From Hyalella azteca (lineage: Eukaryota > Arthropoda > Malacostraca > Amphipoda > Hyalellidae), in assembly GCF_000764305.2 (NCBI RefSeq), contig NW_025934840.1, positions 1 through 64,000 of the forward strand: a DNA stretch of 64,000 nt. The letters run 5' to 3'. The notes beneath the pieces are model-generated. The model was given only the letters and a program-made list of their open reading frames with translations. It had not been told where the DNA came from and did not search any database. Positions 18,980 through 29,800 of the stretch are shown here, one piece after another. Position 1 is the first letter of the stretch. Each line of letters begins with the position of its first letter. Both the position numbers and the translations under genes were made by a program.

Positions 18980-20450
18980 ATGCTATTTTTTACTTAAAAC
19001 TTAATTGAATTTCGTTCACTAATCACAAGAATGACAAGATGAGTCCCATGTATTGAAGAGGCATGAACAAGACTATAGGCAAGAATCCGTAAGATGGTGA
19101 CTGGGGTAGTTACAAAGTCATGTAGCGTCAGATGCGTCGATTGTATTCTCCCTTCTCCGTGAGCAGATTTTTCTCAAACGGAGGAATTAAGAGTGATTAA
19201 TCAAAAGACACTAGGGGCAAATTACCGAGATCTTCCCGATTTATTAAAGTAAACAACTCTATTGTGGAAAAAACGCGATGCTAGCAAAATTCTAGAACTA
19301 CTACTGCCTGGAACTACTACATCCGAAACGCATTCTACGGATACCTCAATCGCAACCTATATTGGCCAGTCTTAATTAAGCAAGGTTAGCTACCTAGCAC
19401 CAATCTTATAACACAGAACCCCGAAGTTTCAAATACTTGCCGAGATTTAGTTCTGATTAATAATACTACATGGTGTAGATTTTTAGTTTCCGTTTTCCTT
19501 CTATTCGAAATTCTAGCTCCGAAAATTCACAGAAAGCAGCGTTTGTCAATACCAGTATCTATAGTCGACAGATGCAATCATTGAAAGTAGCCATAAGGTT
19601 CAGGATTGTCTATGGGAAATTGGAGGAAAGATTTACTTATTCATGATTACGACTCTAGGAAGCGAGAAAATACTTTCTATCCAGCTTGATATATTCATTT
19701 ATTGAGCAATTATTACTCCATTATTAGATGTATAAGACTTGTATAAGAATCACTACTTTCAACACGCTAAACGCAGATCCTACTCCATTTGCGTGACTGA
19801 AATTACTGGATCCTAACGGAGAAAGGCAATTACAGGCTAGTTATTAATAAAAAAGCATATACATACGTACGTGAAATTTTCACGGTACACAGTGTTCAGG
19901 ATAAGGCACGACAGTAGCATTCAGTACAGTTGCTTATGTACTGGAAGTAATAATATCTAGAGAAATTAAAAAAAAACGCTAAGAGTATGAGTAACAGATG
20001 AAACTATACTCGTTAAAAAAAATATCAGGAGCAACAATTTTAAATTCTGAAAATAACCGCTTCCGCTATATTCGGAATTCAATCCATAACAAAATAAAAA
20101 CATTTTGATACAACATAGGCTCTTAACTAACACAGATGCAACGGAAATAACACCAACCTAATAAACTATCATAGTTTCTATTCAACAATTATGAAGTCTT
20201 GGCCAAATTTGACAGGCACAGTTGTAGTTTCATTCGTATACACGCAGAACAGATAAGTACGAAAAATAATCAACTGTTGGCCAGAAAAATATACGCACAT
20301 TCGAACCTTCAATAAACAGATACTGTATGTATATTGACTATATTCATTTCAGAACAAAAAAATTTGAACCGCAAATGCATATAATTTACAAATCTGTATA
20401 ACCACGAGAGTACTATAAAGCGAAAAAAATAATTGTTGGCTTTCATGCCA
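18980..20450. other. Intergenic, nothing recognised
   Basis: AT-rich sequence without long open frames, recognisable repeats or RNA genes. Confidence 0.5.
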
Positions 20451-20453
20451 AAC

Positions 20454-20648
20454 CTATGAAAAGTGGACTTCGCCGTCCGCCGCACCAAAACTATTAGCCG
20501 AGCTTCGACCATCTGGCATTTTCGAAATTTTTTCCGACATTTCGAAAGCAGTTTCAATTTCCACGACCAAATTGTCGGCATCCTCTGCTTGCTCGTCAAC
20601 GCTGTTGCTCACGGCACGGTAGCACTCCACTTCAATGCATTCCATCAC
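20454..20648 (-). CDS. Short hypothetical ORF / possible exon relic
   Basis: A 64-codon frame beginning MMECIEVECYRAV has comparatively balanced codon use and a helical, acidic stretch (EIETAFEMSEKISKMPDG). It ends in TAG before AT-rich DNA. A SINE abuts its start. It could be a 3' exon of a gene disrupted by the SINE and the fold-back element to its right, or a chance frame. No family is recognised. Confidence 0.3.
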   Translation of the reverse strand: MMECIEVECYRAVSNSVDEQAEDADNLVVEIETAFEMSEKISKMPDGRSSANSFGAADGEVHFS

Positions 20649-20655
20649 GTTTACT

Positions 20656-20910
20656 AGGGCAGGGTGGTCCAGTGGTTAAAATTCAGAGTATTAGGATTGA
20701 CGCAGAGAGGCGCGGGTTTGATCCCAGCTCTGTGCGCCAGTTTCTGGTCAGAATCGGCTATATAGGAGGCCGGGCGGTTAAGCACAGCAGAATTGGAGCA
20801 GTGAGTTGCGAGTTCGAGACTCGCAGAATACTGTGAATGTTCTGCGATGTTATGAATCGGCAACAGGTCTATGGCCTAATTAACGCTGAAACCGCTATTA
20901 TTATTCTAAC
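20656..20910 (+). mobile_element. Dimeric tRNA-derived SINE
   Basis: Unit 1 has an A box TGGTCCAGTGG (20665-20675) and a B box GGGTTTGATCCC (20714-20725) at tRNA-like spacing. Unit 2 has CGGGCGGTTAAGC, then GAGTTCGAGACTC (about 20810-20822), a second B-box arm. The element ends in a short (ATT)n tail. Two polymerase III promoter-like modules in series indicate a dimeric SINE. Confidence 0.8.
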
Positions 20911-20941
20911 TTCGATTTGTTCTTCTTTAGGGACGCAATCT

Positions 20942-21234
20942 GGTATTATTGCAGATTAACTACATCCAAAAAAAAGGGTGTTTTTTTTTTAATTATATGT
21001 TTTTTGGGGTGTAGATTACGAATCTGAAATCCATTAATCGGTATTATTGCAAAAAATCGGTTTTCCGATGCCGACCGCCAAAAATGGATTTCAGATTCGT
21101 AATCTACACCCCAAAAAACATATAATTAAAAAAAAAACACCTTTTTTTTTGGATGTAGTTAATCTGCAATAATACCCATATAATTAAAAAAAAAACACCC
21201 TTTTTTTTGGATGTAGTTAATCTGCAATAATACC
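20942..21234. mobile_element. Palindromic fold-back element with 8-bp TSD
   Basis: Ends GGTATTATTGCAGATTAACT / AGTTAATCTGCAATAATACC are flanked by identical 8-bp repeats CGCAATCT (20934-20941 and 21235-21242). The two arms of about 110 bp are near-perfect inverted copies containing A8-10/T8-10 runs, around a short loop near 21060. The distal 60 bp of the right arm is duplicated. It has no coding capacity. The TSD length fits hAT or P-like chemistry. Confidence 0.88.
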
Positions 21235-21342
21235 CGCAATCTCAGTTTTCAAGATCGAGATGTTCTTCAAACACCACCCCACTTGATGCTTTCCCTTGTC
21301 CACATTGGTCGCCGCGCAGCAAATTTTGCATCTTCACGGTCT

Positions 21343-22390
21343 GAAAATTGGAAACAATCTATCATTGGGTTTAAATATGATTAATAATGAAAATTCCTGA
21401 GATCAAAGTGGCTTTAGCTCTAAATACTACACTAAAATGGCCCCTTTACAATGCAATAAAAATACTATCTCTAGTGATGGTTTGTTAAAAATATTGTTCC
21501 GCATGAATTAATACGTAGTACTAGCAAATAAATATCATAGTAAACGTTTGCCGTCTTTAAAGCGTGAAATAAACATTTTAAAACAAATCGATCGCCATGT
21601 AGAAAATTTAGCAGAAGCCACCCGTTAATTGGATTAAGAAATGCCCTTGAATCTGGCCAATTTCACACTTTCTTAAGGTCATCTACCAATTTATGCCGTA
21701 AAAAGAAAAACAGCCGATTTTTATTTCCAATTTTCTAAAAAAAGAATCTTAAAATGTTACAATAAGTAAATTAATCATGTGGTATCTAATTTTCTATATT
21801 TCAATTCGTACACTCAAGACGTGCATGACAACTGATCCGACGCATGTGCACGTCTAACCTGATGCACGACGCTCATGATGCTGCTCTTATGGTCATGACG
21901 AAGTGGTCCTCTTGTGGTCACGGCACAACGCACCTCTTGCTTCGGCGGTCAGAACAGCACTCCGGCATCGACTGCGACAAGGCAACAAGCGCAAGCCGAC
22001 AACCGCCAAGAGTAAGAATCGCGTCTATAATCTAATAGAAACTACTCACCGTCACCGGCCTCCTGTGGCTCCAACAGTCCAACTTTCAAAATTCTGGCGA
22101 TGTTGCTAGATGGTTCCGAATGAGATTTTGCGTGTGTACTCGAACTGTGTGAATTACAGAATAGTAATATTTGTTGTTACCAGAGCTTAAAACAATTACA
22201 CAATTATCAGATAGTATGGATATTAAGATTGGCCACGATCAACTGGATTACCATGAAAATAATATTTACTTCATATTTACTCTACTGTTGAAAACAAACA
22301 GGCTTCGCAGGTGAATTGTACATAGTTAAGACATTAAAATATGTTTAAAAATACTGTTTTATTCGAATAATACTCTTGAATCACTACACC
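21343..22390. other. Intergenic, nothing recognised
   Basis: No family is recognised. Short overlapping open frames at 21844-22109 are slightly GC-richer but have no recognisable motif. Confidence 0.45.
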
Positions 22391-22424
22391 TAATCCACGA
22401 CCGTTTGTTGTAAAATCTACTTCT

Positions 22425-23508
22425 CGGACAATTTTACGGCCAGAATCGCGGCCGAACTCGTGGCCGGTCTGCAAAATTCAATGATCAAGGAATATCTCCC
22501 AAACTAATGAACGCAGCTCGATGAAACTTGGTACAAGTATTCATTAGGTCCTAACGGTGATGTTTAGTTCGTGAAAATTTTTTAAATTTTGCCTTCATTC
22601 GTGAGTTATATGGCGATACCGGCCGAAATTAGCAGTTATCATGGAATTTCTTCCAAACTATTGAACAAATTTGAACGAAATTTTGAATATACATTGCTAT
22701 CGTTCACGGTTTTTTTCCATTTCACCTTCATTCGTGATTCAAACAGCAATACGTGCTTGTATTCGCAGTGATCAAGAATTTTCTTCTAAATTACTGAACA
22801 TATTTGAACGAAAATTTGTTTATAAATACCTAACCTCTCAACGGTGATGTTTAACTCGTGACAATTTTCTCGATTTTGCCTTCGTTCGCGAGTTGTACGG
22901 AGAAACGACCGACATTTCTGAGGCCGATCTATTTGCATTGACCAAGAGACGTATACGTGTAGCCGTATAACTCGCAAACGAAGGCAAAATAAAAAAAAAA
23001 TGGCACGAGTTAAACATCACCGTGGGAGGTTAGATATTTATAAAGTTTCGTTCAAATCTGCTCAGTAGTTTAGAAGAAATTCCTTTATCACTGCAAATTT
23101 AAGCACGAATTGCTGTTTATATCACGAATGAAGGTGAAATGGAAGAAAACTCGCAAACGAAGGCAAAATCGAAAAACTTTTCACCAACTAAACATCACCT
23201 TTAGATAGTTAGGAATGTACATTCAAAATTTCGTTCATATCTGTTCAGTACTTTGGAAGTTATGTCTTGTTCACTGCGAATTTCGGCACGTATCGCCGTA
23301 TAAGTCATGAATAAAGGCGAAATATGAAAAAATTTCACCAGGTAAACATAATTGTTAGGTCCTAATGAATACGTGTACCAAGTTTCATCGAGCTACGTTC
23401 ATTATTTTGGGAGATATTCCTTGTTCTCTGAATTTGGAGACCGGCCGCGAGACCGGCCGCGAGACCGGCCGCAAGTCCGGCCGTAAATTTGTCCGAGACG
23501 TGGCCTAC
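22425..23508. mobile_element. 1.1-kb modular fold-back element
   Basis: The left half (22425-22935) and right half (22960-23508) are inverted copies: for example AAGGAATATCTCCCAAACTA on the left returns on the right as the reverse complement of a one-mismatch variant. Each arm contains about three about 150-bp modules that share GAGTTATACGGCGATA-like and GTTCGTGAAAATTTT-like motifs. The right terminus has GAGACCGGCCGC repeated in tandem. There is no open reading frame of interest. Confidence 0.82.
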
Positions 23509-23819
23509 CCGGGGCATAATTCATATCTTCATATGAATTATGAAGATATGAAATTCATATCTTCATAATATAGACCTCAGAAATTCATATCTTCACAGAA
23601 AACGTTTCGGAGTCCAGCTCCATCGTCAGTTCGTAGAATATACATTAAAAATCATATATAAACACAAATTAATACAATAGAACAAATAATAGACAGAACA
23701 CAAAAAACTATCTTTTCATAATTTCAAGGGAATAGGAGCTAACACTTAAATTCAAATTGGGTCTAAGTTTAAAAATGTACAAGGATTCCAGCGAATGAGA
23801 GCAGTGATATAAAGCCCAG

Positions 23820-23963
23820 AGGCCATACTTTCAAAACTCGCTAAGTGAACGTAAGTACTTACGCTCTATTTTCTTGTCTATGATTGGTGGATTTTGCTTG
23901 AAAGACCGTTAATGATTGGCTGACGAACTTACGATCTCTTAACTTTTTTTGAAAGTATAGGCC
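23820..23963 (-). mobile_element. MITE family 2 (Harbinger-like), copy 1
   Basis: Termini GGCCATACTTTCAAAA / GAAAGTATAGGCC and about 145 bp in length. It contains the palindromic GTAAGTACTTAC centre common to the family. No coding sequence is visible. The flanks read CAG and CTG. Confidence 0.82.
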
Positions 23964-24221
23964 CTGACTCGTGAAAGGAAGTCCATTTATGGGTCACCGC
24001 GCCCCGAACAAAATCCATAGCGCCATAAAAAATTGAACGTATATAAAAACTTCCATCATATGGGTAGCTTCAGCAATGCTCAGGAAATCAATTCGCGGTG
24101 TGAATAAAAAGCTTCGTTATTAATTGATTACTAGTAAAGAAGAATAACGATGTATTAATTAATTAATTAATACATCGAGATCGCTTTCCAGAGAAAGATA
24201 TGACGGCCAAATCAACGCTGA

Positions 24222-24326
24222 AATTATATTATATTATATTATATTATACTATATTATATTATATTATATTATATTATATTATATTATAACATATTATATT
24301 ATATCATATTATATTATATTATATTG
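24222..24326. repeat. (ATATT)n microsatellite
   Basis: About twenty pentanucleotide units TATAT/ATTAT with few interruptions. Confidence 0.95.
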
Positions 24327-24609
24327 TCAAGTACTAAAATTTTGAGGAAAATTACTACAATATCTAACTGTCTAACTGTGTTTTTAAAAATTTTTCATGC
24401 AGAGGATTATTTGTGGGTTTTTCGACAGTAATTGTGTTGGGCCGGGTTCATTCGTCAGTGACGTGGAAGAACCTGTATTGAACCTCTACCAAGCACTTTT
24501 TTTCGGAACATGGATTATTTCTTAATTATCTTTGTATCGTCAGCTTTCTCAAGCTTTTATAAATGTCGTCTTCGGATCAAACTCAATAATAAAAGTTCAA
24601 TCTATTTTT

Positions 24610-24759
24610 CTTTTTAGCGCATTTTCTCATTTATGGAAAAAAGGCGCCATTGTGCTCGCCATGTCCGTCCGTCCGTCTGTCTGTGACTTCACGTTTTCGT
24701 CGACGAGAAAATGCGCTCTCTGTAACTCACTGCAGTGAGTACTGAGTTATATTTTTTTA
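24610..24759 (-). mobile_element. MITE family 1, copy 6
   Basis: The complete family structure is present (AGCGCATTTTCTC start, (GTCC)n, palindrome, TATATTTTTT end). It is intergenic, between MSH6 and the receptor gene. Confidence 0.85.
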
Positions 24760-24955
24760 TTAATGCCGAAGAAAGATATACTTAAGGAGAACCAGCAACA
24801 GTAACATCGCGTGTCAAAGAATTGACCGCGTTGGCATCCCATCGGCGACTTCGGTCTAATTGAGTGAAGATGGCAAATTTAAGCCTAAGGAGGCAAAAGC
24901 TGTCGACTTCACATAGCACTAAATTCAATTATATTTAACCCACTATAAATATATC

Positions 24956-25421
24956 CAGAGGTGGGCAGCAGCGCGCTACATGTAGCGGCCGCTACTAGCG
25001 ACCGCTACATTTTTAGTAGCGGTAGCGGTAGCGGCGCGACATTTAAGCAATTATAGCGGTAGCAGTAGCGCCCGCTACATATTTAAGTAGCGATACGAGG
25101 TTTTGCCGCTACAGCGCTACCGCTACATTTATAGATATAGCCTTGAGATTTTGATTATTTAAAAACCAGCATGATACACACATAATATAAATTACAGAAT
25201 AAAACTGTACGAAAGATTTCGGTGTAATGTTGTCAACCTCAGCCTGTTACTAGGCTCAACATGTTAGTTGTTACCAGAGGTGGGCAGTAGCGCGCCACAT
25301 GTAGCGGTAGCGGCGCTACATTTAAGCAATTATAGCGGTAGCGGTAGCGCCCGCTACATTTAGAGCACGTAGCGGTAGCGGTAGCAGCCGCTACATTTCA
25401 AAGTAGCGCTGCCCAGCTCTG
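24956..25421. mobile_element. hAT-type MITE rich in GTAGCG repeats
   Basis: Ends CAGAGGTGGGCAGCAGCG / CGCTGCCCAGCTCTG are flanked by 8-bp sites AATATATC and AATATTTC (7 of 8 identical). Inside, degenerate GTAGCGGTAGCGGC arrays and a second CAGAGGTGGGCAG terminus at 25275 indicate a nested or tandem copy. Confidence 0.8.
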
Positions 25422-25429
25422 AATATTTC

Positions 25430-26250
25430 CCAAAACGCAGCACGGACTCACGTATGAGGATATATTGGGGTATGCATCTAAATTTGACGATATTATATTT
25501 GAGTAGCGATTACAGTTATAGTAACGATTTGAGCAGTAAAAGATGTGATGAATTGAAACTCGAATGCGTTAATTTAGTCAGGTCTCATTATGGTATTTAA
25601 ACATGAGGCCATTAACGTAACTTTGGCATGGCAAGGCTGAAAACAACGTACGTATATCAATAGCCTATAGGCGCTCAATATTACTGAAACAAATTCGTCT
25701 TATTTGCTCAGATCCCAAAACTATATGAAATTATTACAAATTGATTATCATGCTATCGTTTTTGGCTTGTACGTTGTAATAGACTCAGGCTCCCAACTGG
25801 AATACTGTATATTTGCTTTTTAAAAGACTAACTTTGATACAATTCCTTCAACGATGCTTCGAATCTGGATAAGGCCAGGAACATTAACCTTTCCTAAAAC
25901 CTTCACTTTGTCTAGATGGCTGACATCTGACCTTAAACCTGCAGAAAATCACGAGCAACAGAAATATTGTCCCATATTGCACAAACACAAACTAAATGTC
26001 CTATTTTCTGCGAACGCGTCTCAAGAGAACACGAGTCTATTTTTAGTACTGGAATCATGAAATGTAACCCGAGTAATAAATCAAATAGGTTTAATCGATC
26101 AAACGTTTAAACATTATTACCGATCGCTCATTAGTTGTTTCTCACATTAGTAGTTTATCAAGCCAACAATCAACCCAAAGTTAATCACAAATCCATCACA
26201 AAAAATTATGCATTAGGCGTGATTAAATTGCTTTATTTACAATTACACCG
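25430..26250. other. Upstream intergenic region
   Basis: AT-rich sequence with no recognised elements. The open frame at 25854-26060 shows no family motif. Confidence 0.45.
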
Positions 26251-26508
26251 CTACCCTAACAAAATTTAGAGTTGCCCCAGCTTCTGGTTATCCAAATCAG
26301 AAGCTGACGCGTCTGTAAATTTTCACTGGGAAGAACTCCTACCCTAACAAAATTTAGAGTTGCCCCAGCTTCTGGTAATCCAAATCAGAAGCTGCCGCGT
26401 CTGTAAATTTTCACTGGGAAGAACTCCTACCCTAACAAAATTTAGAGTTGCCCCAGCTTCTGGTTATCCAAATCAGAAGCTGCTGCGACTGTAAATTTTC
26501 ACTGGGTA
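26251..26508. repeat. 88-bp tandem repeat, three copies
   Basis: Units start at 26251, 26339 and 26427. Each contains CCCCAGCTTCTGG and CAGAAGCTG, which form a hairpin, and ends TTTTCACTGGG. The same unit reappears at 36603-36766 against the assembly gap, so it is a dispersed satellite-like or MITE-derived repeat. Confidence 0.9.
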
Positions 26509-26726
26509 CCCGATGATACACTCAATATTGCGCTTCTGATACAATCGGTATTGGGTGCAAAAAGCGGTAGCATGCAGCGCTGCAATGTCTTGTATCGACG
26601 AGCCAATGATTGGTTCGTTGCGTGAGATTTGGCGCAACTCAGAACGAGCGAGCGGCTCTGAAGGAATTAACCTGAAAAGATTTCATGGCCAGTTTGTGAT
26701 GAGTCGTCGGAGAGATCGCACGTGGC

Positions 26727-26802
26727 ATGGCAATTTTACGGCATGCTGTTAATTTGGTCGTTTTGATCGGCATATTCACTGGCAACTTTCGACTTCATTG
26801 CG
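26727..26802 (+). CDS. Receptor exon 1: signal peptide
   Basis: ATG opens MAILRHAVNLVVLIGIFTGN then FRLHC, a short basic start followed by a hydrophobic core and small/polar residues, as in a secretory signal. The exon ends in phase 1 at GTGAGA, exactly the phase needed by the acceptor at 28099/28100. I assigned it from that phase match and the signal character; no transcript evidence is available. Confidence 0.72.
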
Positions 26803-29800
26803 GTGAGAATATAGTATGATAATTGCTTAGTTTGAGCCTTGCTCTTGCATAATAAAGTGCTGAGCCTATAACGCCTTCTAGGATCCATTGCAGCGTCGGA
26901 ACACTGCCTAGTACTATATACATTTTCGGAACATGGATATAGTATTATATAGCAGTATATTTTATATTATATATTACTAGTACTATCCCTAGTACAGAAT
27001 ATATTTTCTAGTCTTAAGTTGTCATGCACTATAGTTGTTCTCGAACTAGGCTTCGCTTTCGTGGCCATAAAGTAAATGCAACCATGAATTTTGTCTTTAA
27101 GTCACAGAAGTGCTTATTAATTAACACAAGATAATTTGGGCACGATTTACAATAGTGTCCAAGTGTAAAAATTAGTGCGTTGAATTCAAACAGTATAAAA
27201 ACTGTTATATTTCTGCTTATGTGTAGTGCTTAAGTAGGCCCTGGTGGCGCGCATACTGTTCTGAACTTCAAACTGGTGCGTGGTCTCAAAGTGTTTGAGA
27301 AACCTTCTCCTAAAAAACCTTAGCAAGCCTTCGGTGTGTCCCAAGTCTACGGATTTTAAAACAAATATTTTATTTACTATTTTTGCTCTGATTTTACTCA
27401 GTTCAAACGAAATATTGCATTATCTTTTAATCGTGAAATTTATCAAAACGAAGCGTGAAATTGGGGTTCAATTTTCCATAAACTATACGAGTTTAATGAA
27501 ACGTTTAGATAGGACATGATTAGAATTACATTGCCGGTGAGCGCGCGCAAGAAAGAGAATATTTAATCAAACTCAGCACAAGAAAATTTTTTCATCAACC
27601 TAATCAGACGTGTTTGTATAATAAGTGACGTATCAATTTAGGAGAAAAAGATGAATTAATATGTTATAATCGAGTGTATCTACCTAATCTCAGAACAATT
27701 TCCACGGAAGGTATGGGTGAACATTATCACTAAGCTTTATTACTATTTCCAGGAACTTGTATAAGTTCCGTGTTTGTATAACGTGTTTATATAATAAGTG
27801 ACGTATCAATTTAGGAGAAAAAATGAATTAATATGTTATAATTGAGTGTATATTCCTAATTTCAGAACAATTTTCACGGAAGATATGGATGAACATTATA
27901 ACTAAGCTTTATTACTATATTTCCAGGAACTTGTATAAGTTCCGTGTTTGTATAACCTGTTTATATAATAAGTGACGTATCAATTTAAGAGAAAAACATG
28001 AATTAATATGTAATAATCGAGTGTATATAACTAATCTAAGAACAATTCCCTCGGAAAGTATGGGTGAACATTATCACTAAACATCATTACTATTTCCAGG
28101 AACGTCTTCGCAGGTTGGCGGCGTTACACGACGATTACCGTCGCAATCAAAAACAAAAAGCGTGGATGGGGTCGAGGAGCAAGTTGTGGTTTCGGCAGAA
28201 GCGAAAAAATTAGTGCCTTTGGAAATAGAAAATAACCAAATTTTTAGTGGATATACAGTGAGTGATGATACAAAACAGCAGCTTAGAAAATCAGGAAAAG
28301 ATTATTACCTTTCTAATTTTATAACGAGTTCGTTGATAAGAAAAGATGTCATTGACACCACGTATGAGAAAGAGGAGAGAATTGACTTATCTCTCCAAGT
28401 CGGCAATGAGAATTCGAGTCCAGAAGATTCGAATATTATCAATAAATTGTTTAAAGAACAAAACCATATCGCAGTGGAAGAATTCAACAAGCCAGTGGTG
28501 AAGAGCAATGAAGAAACAAGCAGAGATGATTTGAACTGCAGCGATGAAGACAGCAGTTCAACAGACGAAAACGAAGGCGATCAAGCGGTGAAATTTTCCG
28601 TACGCGATAATTATATCAGAAATATTGATTTCATAGACGACACGAATTTCGAGGTACAATATGAAAAAAATTCTGAAAATGGGCGAGATCAGTTTGCCAG
28701 TGAAGTGGAAATTAGAGATCAAGTTAATTTAGTGAAAAATGGCCATGGACCTCAAACGGATGAAGTGCATCGAAACCAAATTCAAATTCCAGAACACTTT
28801 GAAAATTTTAAAATCAAAACGAGAAGTTTTGATAATTTTGTTCCGAATGAGATAATAAATTTAAAGGATGAATTAAAATCGAGTATTTCAGTACGCGAAG
28901 TTCAAAATTCAAGCTTGAATGATAAGGCAAACATACGGACGCACAAAAATTTCGAGTTCAGACATCCACAGATGCATCCATCAACAACCATCCTACAGAC
29001 GACTGATGAAAAAGACATTGAATATTCAAGAGGTCCTGTTTTACGAAAAATTGGGTACGAACTCCAAGAACATTCTCCGCCATCGTGGTTGATTCCATAC
29101 ATCGAACCAAAACTCCAAAAACGTTCTTTGCCATCAATCCGAAATGAAGAATCAAACACCCAAAAATATCATCAGTCACCGTCGGTTCTAAGTAATAAAC
29201 GCAAAACTCAAAAACGTCCTCCGCAATCGCGGCTGTTCACAAAAAGATTGGAAAACTCTGGAACAGATCCTATACCGGGAGAGCTTAAAACCACTGTAAA
29301 CCATCTTATACCGGGAGAGCTTAAAACCACTGTAAACCATCTTATACCGGGAGAGCTTAAAACCACTGTAAACCATCTTATACCGGGAGAGCTTAAAACC
29401 TCTGTAAACCATCCTATACCAGGAGAGTTTAAAACCACTGGAAACCATCCTATATCGGGTGAGCTTAAAACCACTGGAAACCATCCTATACCGGGAGAGC
29501 TTAAAACCACTGTAAACCATCTTATACCGGGAGAGCTTAAAACCACTGGAAACCATCCTATACCAGGAGAGCTTAAAACCACTGTAAACCATGCTATACC
29601 GGGAGAGCTTAAAACCCATGGAAACCATCCTATACCGGGAGAGCTTAAAACCGCTGGAAACCATCCTATACCAGGAGAGCTTAAAAACAAAGGCCGACGT
29701 TTTGGCTCTACAGGCCACAAGAAATTAGACCGAAGTAGGCGCTCCGCAATATATGGAGAACGTTCAGCGGAACACAGGCTATCAGATAAACTTTTCAGAG

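Noticed and set aside
27280..27519. 79-residue hydrophobic frame as the receptor's first exon
   Set aside because: It has no ATG start and no donor in the needed phase. The exon at 26727-26802 fits both phase and signal-peptide character.
29188..29720. Two minus-strand open frames of about 170 residues
   Set aside because: They are antisense to the 36-bp coding repeat; there is no start context or motif.
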